A stretch of 64,000 nt of DNA from Bacteroidales bacterium. GTDB lineage: Bacteria; Bacteroidota; Bacteroidia; Bacteroidales; UBA932. The stretch spans positions 119,162-183,161 of the forward strand of contig JAFZRX010000008.1 of NCBI GenBank assembly GCA_017619675.1, read 5' to 3'. Below are positions 7,843 to 16,791 of this stretch, one piece after another. The position numbers were made by a program, and so were the translations under genes. Numbering within the stretch: position 1 is the stretch's first letter; each line of letters opens with the position of its first letter. The notes under the pieces are model-generated. The model worked only from the letters and a program-made list of their open reading frames with translations. It did no database searches and had not been told where the DNA came from.

Positions 7843-10266
7843 ATGGAATACGACAACAATATCAACCGTGAAAGCTTCCAGGAACAGGAAGAGAGTTCCC
7901 TTTCCTTCAAGGACATATGGGCTCTTTGCATAGGCCATTGGAAATGGTTTGTCCTTTCCCTTGCAGCCTGCCTGCTAATAGCAACGGCATACATAATCAG
8001 GACCGTTCCGGTTTACACCCGCCACGCCTCAGTCCTTATCAAGCAAGACCGTAAGTCCGGCACCGTGGCAGGAGACGTATCCACCGCGTTCACCGATATG
8101 GGCCTTGGAATGTCCCAGGTTAACGTGAACAACGAAATCATCAACTTCACCTCTCCGGACCTGATGCTCCAGGTAGTCCAGAACCTGAACCTTGACGTTG
8201 ACTACAAAGTACAGGGCCTGCGTTACAAGTACACCATATACGGCAGTTCCCTCCCCGTCCAGGTCCAGTTCCTGGACCTTGCCCGCAACGAGGGCGCCAG
8301 CCTGACCCTTGAGCATAAAGGCGGCAATTCCGTATCTCTCTACGCTTTTGCAAAGGGTAAAGAGAAACTGGGAACATCCACCATCTCTGCCGCCTACGGC
8401 GACACCGTATCCACCCCTCTGGGCCGTATCCTGGTTACCCACTCCCAGTATGCGGAGAAGGAGTTGGACCGACCTCTCCTTGTAACCCGCTCCAGCATCC
8501 AGGGAACTGCGCGTTCCTGCCTGAGCCGCCTTTCGGCCGAACTCAACGGCAAGAACACCACCGTCATCGACCTCAATTACAAGGACGTCAACACCCAGCG
8601 TGCTGAAGACGTCCTCCAGATGATTATCAATGTCTATAACGAGAACTGGATCAAGGACAAGAACCAGATAACCACTTCCACCAACGAGTTCATCGCAGAG
8701 CGCCTCCGTATCATCGAAGAGGAGCTTGGCAGCGTGGACGAGAGCATCACATCGTACAGAAGTACCCACATGCTCCCGGACAACACCACCGCCGCCCAGA
8801 TGGACATGCAGATGTCCGCCCAGGCCGGTCAGCACATCCTTGAACTGAACAACCAGCTTTCAATAGCAAGGTTCCTGCAGTCCGACATCAGAGGCGCATC
8901 TCCTGGCGCCCTCCTACCTGCAAACGTAGGTCTGGACGACCCCTACACCCAGTCCCAGATCAATCAGTTCAACACCACCATGCTGCAGCGCAACCGTCTG
9001 GTTGAGAGCTCCTCGGAGGAAAACCTCCTCGTCCGCGACCTGGACCAGCAGCTCGCTTCGCTGCGCACCACCATCCTCAGTTCCCTTGACAACTACATCA
9101 AGTCCCTGAACATCCAGATCCAGTCCAACCAGCAGGCGCAGCGCTCATCGCAGGCGCGCGTCAGCGACATCCCTCTGCAAGCCGGCCGCCTGCTCAGTGA
9201 CGAGCGCCAGCAAATGGTCAAGGAGAACCTCTACCTCTACCTCCTTCAAAAGCGTGAAGAGAACGAGCTTTCCCAGGCCTTCACCGCCTACAATACGCGA
9301 GTAGTCGCTTCGCCTTCCGGCTCCAGCTCTCCCGTTGCCCCCAACAAAAAGATGATTTACCTCATAGCGCTTCTTCTTGGCCTGGCGATACCGTTCATGT
9401 GGTTCTACCTCAAGGAAGTCCTTAACACGTCCGTACGTGGCCGAAAAGACCTTGAAAACCTCTCTGCGCCGTTCCTTGGCGAACTCCCTGACTCCTTCCG
9501 CAAGAAAGGCCTCATCAAGAAGCCTCTCCGAATCAGCGACAAACCCGAAGACCGCAAGATTGTAGTCAAGCCTCACAGCCGTAACGTCATCAACGAGGCC
9601 TTCCGCGTTGTCCGCACCAACCTTGAATTCATGGAAGGCAAAGACCCTGGCAGCAAGGTCCTCATGGTAACATCCTTCAATGTTGGATCCGGGAAGACCT
9701 TCGTATCAGTTAACCTTGGAACCTCCCTTGCCATCAAGGGTAAAAAGGTAATAGTAGTAGACCTTGACCTCCGCAAGCGCTCCCTGAGCTCCTTTGCAGA
9801 CCAGCCAAAGAAAGGCGTATCGGACTACCTCAACTCCCAGACCGACGACTGGCAGGCCCTCATAGTCCATAAGGAAGACAACATCCCCGACATCCTCCCC
9901 GTTGGCACTATGCCTCCGAACCCCGCCGAACTCCTCGCCGAGCAGCGCCTTGCCGAACTCCTTGACAACCTCCGCACCAAGTACGACTACATAATCCTTG
10001 ACTGCCCTCCAATAGAGATAGTCACCGATGCAGACCTCATAGCCCCGCTTGCAGATACCACAATCTTCATCATCCGCGCCGGCCTCCTGGAGCGCTCAAT
10101 GCTGAGCCAGGTAGAAAAGTACTACACCACCAAGAAGTACAACAACATGGCTCTCCTCCTCAACGGCACCGACACCTCCGGCCGCTACGGCTACAAGTAT
10201 GGCTACAAGTACGGTTACAAATACGGCTACCACTACGGCAAATACGCCTCCGACAAAGAAGATTAA
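7843..10266 (+). CDS. wzc: Wzc-type capsular chain-length regulator and BY-kinase
   Basis: An 807-residue protein. A Wzz-type domain with a first TM near 32-52 is followed by a long coiled periplasmic region, a GNVR-like segment and a second TM near 507-525. The cytoplasmic BY-kinase domain shows Walker A (NVGSGKT near 618), A' (VIVVDLDLRK near 640) and Walker B (YIILDCPP near 722). The C-terminus is a tyrosine cluster made of repeated YGYK units, the autophosphorylation tail. It controls polymerisation and export of capsule, and its likely phosphatase is the CpsB-like protein at 2261. After this gene composition falls sharply to AT-rich. Confidence 0.93.
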   Translation: MEYDNNINRESFQEQEESSLSFKDIWALCIGHWKWFVLSLAACLLIATAYIIRTVPVYTRHASVLIKQDRKSGTVAGDVSTAFTDMGLGMSQVNVNNEIINFTSPDLMLQVVQNLNLDVDYKVQGLRYKYTIYGSSLPVQVQFLDLARNEGASLTLEHKGGNSVSLYAFAKGKEKLGTSTISAAYGDTVSTPLGRILVTHSQYAEKELDRPLLVTRSSIQGTARSCLSRLSAELNGKNTTVIDLNYKDVNTQRAEDVLQMIINVYNENWIKDKNQITTSTNEFIAERLRIIEEELGSVDESITSYRSTHMLPDNTTAAQMDMQMSAQAGQHILELNNQLSIARFLQSDIRGASPGALLPANVGLDDPYTQSQINQFNTTMLQRNRLVESSSEENLLVRDLDQQLASLRTTILSSLDNYIKSLNIQIQSNQQAQRSSQARVSDIPLQAGRLLSDERQQMVKENLYLYLLQKREENELSQAFTAYNTRVVASPSGSSSPVAPNKKMIYLIALLLGLAIPFMWFYLKEVLNTSVRGRKDLENLSAPFLGELPDSFRKKGLIKKPLRISDKPEDRKIVVKPHSRNVINEAFRVVRTNLEFMEGKDPGSKVLMVTSFNVGSGKTFVSVNLGTSLAIKGKKVIVVDLDLRKRSLSSFADQPKKGVSDYLNSQTDDWQALIVHKEDNIPDILPVGTMPPNPAELLAEQRLAELLDNLRTKYDYIILDCPPIEIVTDADLIAPLADTTIFIIRAGLLERSMLSQVEKYYTTKKYNNMALLLNGTDTSGRYGYKYGYKYGYKYGYHYGKYASDKED

Positions 10267-10290
10267 TTTTAATTACAAATTTGAAAGGGT

Positions 10291-10890
10291 ATGAGTAAGT
10301 TTGGAAAATTTATTAAGCAGATAAACAGGCCCTTCAGCGTAATCCCTTTGCATAAAATGGCCTTCTTCCTATGGGGCTCATTTACATTGTTTGGTGGTTT
10401 AATAGGTATTATAGTCAGCATACTTAAGCACTGGCTATTCGCTGGATGTTCTTTCCCTGAGGCTGTGTTTATAGAAACTCAGAATGGCTCGTTCTATACT
10501 TACTCCATTGCAATGTTAGCAGCTGTTTTGAGTACTGTCTTCATTAACTTTTCAGAGCAGCAAGAAATTGCGTTTAGAAGATACAAGATACCAACGATAA
10601 CCTTTTGTATATTCGTCCTCTTTTTTGGAGGCATCTTCTACGCTCTTAGTTTTGATTCTAAAGCCACGGGGACCGTTTATAACGCCTATTCTGGCTTTGT
10701 GATTGACTGGAAACAATTAGTTGTTTTTATCCTGTCAATGATACTCTCCATTTATTCTTTCTGTGTGTGCAGATTAGATCAGCATTCTGATGAGTTCCAA
10801 GATATTGCGGATAACTATAACACTACCACAGAGTTAGATGATTCTATAGAGAATTACTTAGATATATTTGATCAGAATAACTTAAACTAG
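10291..10890 (+). CDS. Four-TM membrane protein of unknown family (cassette A)
   Basis: A 199-residue protein with four hydrophobic segments at about 24-46, 70-90, 104-125 and 145-164, and an acidic, Asn-rich cytoplasmic tail. I do not recognise the family. It is AT-rich compared with the kinase gene 24 bp upstream and is followed 5 bp later by a 138-residue gene and then by a P-loop NTPase. KAP-type NTPases usually carry their own TM insertions; this one does not, so this protein may be the detached membrane partner. That is inference from neighbourhood. Confidence 0.55.
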   Translation: MSKFGKFIKQINRPFSVIPLHKMAFFLWGSFTLFGGLIGIIVSILKHWLFAGCSFPEAVFIETQNGSFYTYSIAMLAAVLSTVFINFSEQQEIAFRRYKIPTITFCIFVLFFGGIFYALSFDSKATGTVYNAYSGFVIDWKQLVVFILSMILSIYSFCVCRLDQHSDEFQDIADNYNTTTELDDSIENYLDIFDQNNLN

Positions 10891-10895
10891 CATAC

Positions 10896-11312
10896 ATGAG
10901 CCTTATTCGTTCTTTCGAGATATTTCTCGAGCAAAATAATACTCCAATTCATCAAAAAGATGAAAAAAGAATAGTCTTCAAAAAGGATGATCTTTATTAT
11001 GTATTTCTTTATGATGATCAAGACCCTGTTTATTTTCGGTTAGTTTTACCGAAAGTAGACTCTATTGATAATTCTGATGGAGAGAAACTTCAAAAGCTGT
11101 TTAATTTGTCTGCGAAGTACAAGGGCGGCCAAATATATCTATTTGATAAAGATGTTTGGCTTTCCGTTGAATTATTTGTCATTGATCCAGAAATTGATAC
11201 CTCACCCTTATATAAACGAGCATTAGATATTTTGAAAAGCATGTATGATGATTATCGTCGGCTCTTTAATGAAATAGATGATAATGGAGAGGAAGAAAAG
11301 AAGGAGGAATAA
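10896..11312 (+). CDS. Small acidic protein, unknown (cassette A)
   Basis: A 138-residue soluble protein, strongly charged, alternating beta-like stretches (YVFLYDDQDPVYFRLVLP, IYLFDKDVWLSVELFVID) with a helical acidic C-terminus ending EEEKKEE. The fold suggestion is a small alpha/beta sensor or chaperone-like domain, but I cannot name a family. It starts 5 bp after the four-TM gene and shares its AT-rich composition, so the two are probably co-transcribed. No catalytic motif is visible. Confidence 0.5.
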   Translation: MSLIRSFEIFLEQNNTPIHQKDEKRIVFKKDDLYYVFLYDDQDPVYFRLVLPKVDSIDNSDGEKLQKLFNLSAKYKGGQIYLFDKDVWLSVELFVIDPEIDTSPLYKRALDILKSMYDDYRRLFNEIDDNGEEEKKEE

Positions 11313-11437
11313 ATACACTTGTTTCTTAAAGACTTTGGAATAGAGTAATTGAGAAGTAATTCATGTATTGTTATCGAGAATGACTCAACCATTTATAAGA
11401 GTAAAGATGAATAGACCTTTATTCAAATAAGAATAAT

Positions 11438-12796
11438 ATGGAAGAAGAATTTCGTATAGATATAACTCCGCAATTGGAGGATTTCGCTCATCAACTTGAG
11501 AGGGACAACCGTGTAGTATTCTCTGCAGGGTTTGGTGATGGAAAGACTTTTTTTCTAGATGAGTTTAAGAAGAAGTATAGTAAAGACTACTTCTTTTTCA
11601 CAGTATACCCTGTAAACTATGTTATCAGCGAAAATGAGCATATCATTGAGTATATAAAGAGGGATATTCTAATTCAGCTTGCTGATGACCAAGGCTTATA
11701 CTATGATAAGATTAAGCCCAAAGAGGTATTGAAAGCTATAGCAAATAGTTTTTCAATAAAAGATATAGCTTCTTTTGCTCTCGGTTTCCCTTTTTTGTCA
11801 AAGCTTTCTTCCTCACTCGCTAGTGTAGAAGTTTCTTCTCTAGGTTCTGTTGCCGAACAACTCAGCGAGTCGCATTACTCAACAAACAAATACCGAGATA
11901 GTTTCAATTATCGGGGTTCTATTTATGAAAGTGATGCATATACCTCCTTCATTGCTCGTTCTCTTGAAAACCTACGGAAACTTGATGGCCGTAAGACAGT
12001 CCTTATTATAGAAGATTTAGATAGGATAGAACCAGGAAAGATTTTCAATATCTTGAACGTTTTTGCAGCCCATGTAGATAGACATTTTGTGTCAAAGACA
12101 AGTGATAAGACTGAGAATAAATTCGGTTTTGACAAGATAATCACAGTAATGGATAATGTCAAAGTAGAGAAGTGTTTCAATCATCTCTATGGAGAAGACC
12201 AAAATTATCAAGGTTATATATCTAAGTTTATGGAATCACGCCCATTTGAGTATTCCATAAAACAACTAGCAGTTCATTCAGTATCAAGAAAACTGTATGA
12301 CCAATTACTTCTAAAAGAAGATTATCCTCAAGTACTGGATGTTATTAACGCATTGCTCATAGATAGAAGCATCAGAGATTTAGAGAGGATTTATAATTAT
12401 AATCCAATAGACCAAATTAGATCTGATGCCGACAGGCAAATAGGAAACTACCGTATTTCAAAACAGTCTCCACTTTTCAAATATGAAGCGTATGATATCG
12501 TTTTCAAAATAGATTTGCTTGGAGCTTTATTAACAGGCAGTAATAGAGTTACTAATGATTATGTGTATTATCAACTAACAGCAACATATGCATCATTAGC
12601 ACATAACAAAACAGTAAATTTGGCTCTATCACATGATCTATATAGATTCTATGAAGAATACGATAATCAAGGGTTTCTCTATACCTCTGTGGAAAAAACA
12701 TATACCGTGAATCCTCCTTATGGTAAAGAGTATTCTTTAAAATCCAGTGAGGTTGAGCGTGTTAGAAATCAAATCAGAGAGATGTGTTTCCAATAA
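11438..12796 (+). CDS. KAP-like P-loop NTPase (cassette A)
   Basis: A 452-residue protein with Walker A GFGDGKTFFLDEF near residue 29-41 and Walker B VLIIEDLDRIEP near 190-200. Together with the long helical C-terminal half (about 260-452), this fits P-loop NTPases of the KAP/STAND group, many of which are found in phage-exclusion contexts. Between Walker A and B a Ser/Leu-rich segment (about 108-145) could associate with membrane but is not a clear TM helix. The 125-bp gap before it shows no exact TAnnTTTG box. The gene ends 38 bp before the true start of fnlA, so the whole cassette is inserted between wzc and fnlA. Confidence 0.6.
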   Translation: MEEEFRIDITPQLEDFAHQLERDNRVVFSAGFGDGKTFFLDEFKKKYSKDYFFFTVYPVNYVISENEHIIEYIKRDILIQLADDQGLYYDKIKPKEVLKAIANSFSIKDIASFALGFPFLSKLSSSLASVEVSSLGSVAEQLSESHYSTNKYRDSFNYRGSIYESDAYTSFIARSLENLRKLDGRKTVLIIEDLDRIEPGKIFNILNVFAAHVDRHFVSKTSDKTENKFGFDKIITVMDNVKVEKCFNHLYGEDQNYQGYISKFMESRPFEYSIKQLAVHSVSRKLYDQLLLKEDYPQVLDVINALLIDRSIRDLERIYNYNPIDQIRSDADRQIGNYRISKQSPLFKYEAYDIVFKIDLLGALLTGSNRVTNDYVYYQLTATYASLAHNKTVNLALSHDLYRFYEEYDNQGFLYTSVEKTYTVNPPYGKEYSLKSSEVERVRNQIREMCFQ

Positions 12797-12834
12797 GAGT
12801 CACATTTTTCATTAGAATTAATATCAAACCACAT

Positions 12835-13860
12835 ATGTCCATTTTCCAAGACAAAGTCCTGATGATCACTGGCGGCACCGGCTCCTTTGGAAACGCAGTC
12901 CTCAAGCGTTTCCTAGCCACCGACATCAAAGAGATCAGAATCTTCTCACGCGACGAGAAAAAACAGGATGACATGCGCCACGAATACCAGGCTGCCTACC
13001 CTGACGTGGCAAACAAGATTAAGTTTTACATAGGCGACGTCCGCGACAAATCCTCTTTGAAGGCCGCAGTACATGGAGTAGATTACATCTTCCACGCCGC
13101 AGCCCTCAAGCAGGTCCCCAGTTGCGAATTCTTCCCCATGGAAGCCGTCAAGACCAACGTGATCGGCACTGACAACGTCCTTGACGCCGCCATAGAAGAG
13201 GGCGTCAAGTGCGTCATCTGCCTCTCCACGGACAAAGCCGCCTACCCCATAAATGCCATGGGCATAAGTAAAGCTCTCGAGGAAAAAGTCGCCGTAGCCA
13301 AGAGCCGCAACTCCTTGAACACAAGGATTTGCTGCACCCGCTACGGTAACGTCATGTGCTCCCGTGGCTCCGTCATCCCTCTCTGGATAGACCAAATCAA
13401 AAACGGGCAGCCCATCACAATCACCGAGCCCACCATGACCCGCTTCATCATGTCCCTAGACGAAGCCATCGACCTGGTTCTCTTCGCCTTTGAATACGGT
13501 CAGAACGGCGATATCCTGGTCCAGAAGGCCCCTGCCTGCACCATCCAGACCCAGGCCGAAGCCGTCTGCGAGCTCTTCGGCGGCAACAAGGCCGACATCA
13601 AGGTCATCGGCATCCGCCACGGCGAAAAGCTCTACGAAACCCTCCTCACCAAAGAGGAATGCGCAAAGGCCGAAGACCTTGGCAACTTCTACCGCGTCCC
13701 CGCCGACAACCGCACCCTCAACTACGACAAATACTTCACCGAAGGCAACCTCAACGCCGTCACCATAGAGGAGTTCAACTCAAATAATACCCGGCGGCTG
13801 ACCCTGGAAGAAACTAAAGCCAAGATTGCATTCCTGGATATTATAAAGAATGATTATTAA
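12835..13860 (+). CDS. fnlA: FnlA/CapE/WbjB UDP-GlcNAc 4,6-dehydratase/5-epimerase
   Basis: A 341-residue short-form SDR. The ATG at 12835 (MSIFQDKVLMITGG) is preferred; upstream in-frame codons to 12784 lack family resemblance. The NAD motif is GGTGSFG near residue 13 and the catalytic region is LSTDKAAYPINAMGISKALEE (SxxK with the MGISK element). The C-terminal GIRHGEKLYETL segment is characteristic. The enzyme performs the first step to UDP-L-FucNAc; FnlB and FnlC are at 48535-50893. A degenerate partial second copy lies at 16350-16589. GC-rich compared with the cassettes on both sides. Confidence 0.92.
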   Translation: MSIFQDKVLMITGGTGSFGNAVLKRFLATDIKEIRIFSRDEKKQDDMRHEYQAAYPDVANKIKFYIGDVRDKSSLKAAVHGVDYIFHAAALKQVPSCEFFPMEAVKTNVIGTDNVLDAAIEEGVKCVICLSTDKAAYPINAMGISKALEEKVAVAKSRNSLNTRICCTRYGNVMCSRGSVIPLWIDQIKNGQPITITEPTMTRFIMSLDEAIDLVLFAFEYGQNGDILVQKAPACTIQTQAEAVCELFGGNKADIKVIGIRHGEKLYETLLTKEECAKAEDLGNFYRVPADNRTLNYDKYFTEGNLNAVTIEEFNSNNTRRLTLEETKAKIAFLDIIKNDY

Positions 13861-13970
13861 GGAGTATACTACTTTGTATAGTTTAGCCTGTGTGTACTGC
13901 GGATTTAGGAAGACATCTAAGCCAGATGAAAGTAAGATAATAAGGGAATCTAATCTTGATGAGATAGTAT

Positions 13971-14786
13971 ATGGCTGTTACTATGATTAGAGATATTCAA
14001 AACGAGATTTGCGGTGCCATAGAAGAGGCTTATGATGTCATTAGCAAGAGAGACTATAATGCATTTATTCTGTTGATAGGACGGGCAGAAATCCAGAAGG
14101 GACTTAAAGCTATAGTTGGAACAGACTTGGTTATGGAGTATAAATGGGATATCTACCTTGACGAAACACGTTCCCAATTCTATATCAATTATCTTAATAA
14201 AAATTACTCTAGAGATGGTTATGATTACCCCCAAGAGACCGCCATTAACGATATAACAACTGAGATGATCATCTATTCCCATTTGTGGGACTCGAACTAT
14301 TTTATGAAATCACTCTATAGGATTGCGGCCATTATTGCGGGAAAAGGATATATATGGGAATCCGTTCTTCCTAATAGAGAAGTGCATATTCATTTTAGAG
14401 ATAATGTTATTAAGCCACTGAAGGACAACAAGTTAAGACTTGGAGATATTATAGAGAAAGCGTATCATTCAAGTATTAGGAATGCCTTTGCACATTCACG
14501 CTATCACATAGACTTATGTACAAGGAGGATAGATATTCGTCCCAAAAGTGGTTACAATAGTTTTTCTTTTAAGGAATTTCAGCAGATATTTCTCTATTCC
14601 TCCATTTTAATGAACAAGATGGAGAACTATCAGGAGATGAACCATAACGAGGCTGCGAGAAAGAATACAGCACTTACTGAGCCATTCCTTACTCCTGATG
14701 GAGTCAAGGTACAAGTGTTTGGCAGAATGATTCAGAGAGGAGAAGAACAGTATCCCGAGTTTAGATTAGCAAGAATAATAGAATAA
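13971..14786 (+). CDS. HEPN-domain protein (cassette B)
   Basis: A 271-residue, mainly helical protein. Near residue 174 it has RNAFAH inside SSIRNAFAHSRY, an exact RxxxxH signature of HEPN ribonucleases, where the Arg and His form the RNase site. The rest (membrane-free, many aromatic residues) is not assignable to a named family. It begins a three-gene AT-rich group (18 bp to the next gene) inserted between fnlA and a broken fnlA copy. HEPN proteins are frequent toxins or effectors in abortive infection and toxin-antitoxin systems, so a defence role is the leading inference. An alternative start is the ATG at 13983. Confidence 0.6.
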   Translation: MAVTMIRDIQNEICGAIEEAYDVISKRDYNAFILLIGRAEIQKGLKAIVGTDLVMEYKWDIYLDETRSQFYINYLNKNYSRDGYDYPQETAINDITTEMIIYSHLWDSNYFMKSLYRIAAIIAGKGYIWESVLPNREVHIHFRDNVIKPLKDNKLRLGDIIEKAYHSSIRNAFAHSRYHIDLCTRRIDIRPKSGYNSFSFKEFQQIFLYSSILMNKMENYQEMNHNEAARKNTALTEPFLTPDGVKVQVFGRMIQRGEEQYPEFRLARIIE

Positions 14787-14803
14787 ACATTACAATTAGA
14801 AAT

Positions 14804-15733
14804 ATGTCTAAGAAAATAACTCTTTACGCGTATTCGATTGAGAATGAGGATATCTCTCGTCCTTATTCTGATTTTGCACAAAAATTCCATGAAAAACTGA
14901 GTACTACTAAAACAATTCGTCAGAGGTATTATGAAGTCAATACTGAGACAAAAGAAGTTGATGTGTTGTCGAAGTCAGTATGTATGGAAGGAAACATAGT
15001 TTATGGTGCCTTGATGCGTGTCATACCATCTAAAGAAATGCCAGGCCTTCCTGAAGATTATCTTGATAAAGAGGAGATCTCGTTTTCAGAACTCGAGGGG
15101 GCAGGAGTTAATAATGGTAAGATGTCTTGTAAAGACTTGTATTATTTTATACTCGACAACAAGCATGTGGTTACAACTATTCCCAATTCTCGGATATCAC
15201 GGTTTCGTGCTTTTGTGAACCATTTTCTTGGGACAGATTTGTCAGGCAATTTATACAGATTCTCTATTATGATTACACAACCAGAGAATATATTATTGCA
15301 AGACCTGACTAAGATAGAATTTGCAGGGGTAAACCATTCGATAGAATCTTCTAATCAACAAAAAAGTGTTGGTACTCAAGTGTTAGGTATTGCCAAAGAG
15401 ATGCTTCATTCGTTACTGGGCGAAACAGATATTCAGCCCCTTTTAGATAAAAAAATACTCACAGCCAATCTTGTGGTAAAGTTTACAGATAAGGGGAAGA
15501 AAAAAATGAATGAAGATGAGGTCAAACGAGCAATGAGTGCTGTTATAACTAACCTCTCGGAGAATGAAGATGTCAAGTTTTTAACAAAAGATAATAAAAG
15601 AATTAAGGCTGGTGAGACAATACTGATTCATTCTATAGATGTTGATGAAGTAGATAATGGATTGTTGAATGAGATAGATTTGAAAGGCCAGATGCAGGCA
15701 TATCTGAAAGAAATAGTCAATTTGGGTCTATGA
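14804..15733 (+). CDS. Cassette B second protein, unknown soluble family
   Basis: A 309-residue protein without signal peptide or TM segment. It opens with a beta-strand (KITLYAYSIE), has a central alpha/beta region and a C-terminal part with a repeated beta/helix organisation and the basic stretch FTDKGKKKMNEDEVKRAM near 226. The layout of an N-terminal binding-type domain followed by a helical end resembles several uncharacterised defence-associated families, but I cannot name one. The last codons overlap the start of the next gene (ATG at 15730), indicating translational coupling. Confidence 0.5.
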   Translation: MSKKITLYAYSIENEDISRPYSDFAQKFHEKLSTTKTIRQRYYEVNTETKEVDVLSKSVCMEGNIVYGALMRVIPSKEMPGLPEDYLDKEEISFSELEGAGVNNGKMSCKDLYYFILDNKHVVTTIPNSRISRFRAFVNHFLGTDLSGNLYRFSIMITQPENILLQDLTKIEFAGVNHSIESSNQQKSVGTQVLGIAKEMLHSLLGETDIQPLLDKKILTANLVVKFTDKGKKKMNEDEVKRAMSAVITNLSENEDVKFLTKDNKRIKAGETILIHSIDVDEVDNGLLNEIDLKGQMQAYLKEIVNLGL

Positions 15734-16194
15734 AAAAATATATTATTCTAATTGCAGTTTACTTCTTTGCTGGTTTTTTGCTGGCAAATTGTCAAGTGCC
15801 AAGTTCATTGGTAAATACTTTATACACTTTATCAGGTATTATGTTCTCTGTCGGGATGAGTTTGATAGTTGCAGCTAATACTCAAAACATTAGGAATCCT
15901 GATGCCAAGAAAGAAGTACAAGACAATCTCAACGCTCTATTATATCGGTATATTGCCAATTTTCTTACGCTTACAGCAATTTTTGCAGTAACCTTAATAT
16001 TTAAGGTTGATGATAAAGAAAGGTTCCAAGTCCTTTCTTTCAATGTAGGGCATAAAGAATTCGTTTTCAATTATCCTGCGGCTCTTGTGGCATTGGAGAT
16101 AGTGTGTATTCTTTACTACATTATTAATATGATGGATACTCGAAAACAGTTTCAAGACATTGAAACAAAGATAGATCAGGAACAATCAAAATGA
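15730..16194 (+). CDS. Cassette B four-TM membrane protein
   Basis: A 154-residue protein with hydrophobic segments at about 3-20, 31-50, 72-92 and 112-132 and a short charged C-terminal tail. It overlaps the upstream gene by 4 bp, so the soluble protein and this membrane protein are surely made together. A pairing of HEPN effector, soluble partner and small membrane protein is consistent with membrane-linked anti-phage systems, but no homologue is recognised. The first segment could be read as a signal peptide; the LANCQ sequence at residues 18-22 is only a weak lipobox. Confidence 0.5.
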   Translation: MKKYIILIAVYFFAGFLLANCQVPSSLVNTLYTLSGIMFSVGMSLIVAANTQNIRNPDAKKEVQDNLNALLYRYIANFLTLTAIFAVTLIFKVDDKERFQVLSFNVGHKEFVFNYPAALVALEIVCILYYIINMMDTRKQFQDIETKIDQEQSK

Positions 16195-16349
16195 ATTGTC
16201 TCAGAACGGTCTTCTTTTTTGTAGCTTTCCCCGTTTATAGTGCAGGTAATAGGTTAACATATAAACCATATTACGATAATAGGGAAGTAGATTTATATAG
16301 GACTGTATGCATCATACAGAAAGCAATAGAATAGCTGGATGAGCGTAGC

Positions 16350-16589
16350 CAGAACGGCGACATCCTGGTCCTAAAGGCTCCAGCCAGCACTATCCAGACC
16401 TAGGTCGAAGACCTTGGCAACTTCTACCGTGTCCCCGCCGACAACCGCACCCTCAACTACAACAAATACTTCTCCGAAAGCAACCTCAAGGCCGTCACCA
16501 TAGAGGAGTTCAACTCCAATAACACCCGGTGGCTGAATCCGCAAAAGGCAAAAGAAAAGATAGCGGCGTTAGAGTATCTTAACCAATAA
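16350..16589 (+). pseudogene. Degenerate C-terminal fragment of a second fnlA
   Basis: This stretch is clearly related to fnlA codons around 13501-13860. It starts at the equivalent of QNGDILV and reads in frame to TAA at 16587. Three defects show it is dead: no N-terminal three-quarters, an in-frame TAG at 16400-16402 where fnlA has CAG, and a deletion of about 110 bp joining the two copies of a GCCGAAG-like microhomology. Its last codons (AKEKIAALEYLNQ) differ from the intact copy, so it came from a divergent allele. The rest of the 16195-16791 gap is AT-rich; a small stem CTGTATG/CATACAG at 16303-16319 is the only other structure I see. Confidence 0.85.
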
Positions 16590-16791
16590 CAATAACAAAG
16601 AATGTAGAAATACTAAACCTTTTAGTAGAGCCATATTAGTTTAATATACAAATTATGGTTACAAGCGCTATTTAAAGAAAGTGCCAATAGAATTGCCTCA
16701 AAGGGACAATATATACAACATGATGTAATTCAAATGATTCTATTGGTTGTCTATCGAGGAACCTTAGGTATGGGAAAATAGCATTTATGAT

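Noticed and set aside
14804-16194. Cassette B as a Kiwa system (KwaA/KwaB)
   Set aside because: Only the size and the soluble plus 4-TM layout match. Gene order is reversed, a HEPN gene is added and I see no sequence evidence for the Kiwa families.
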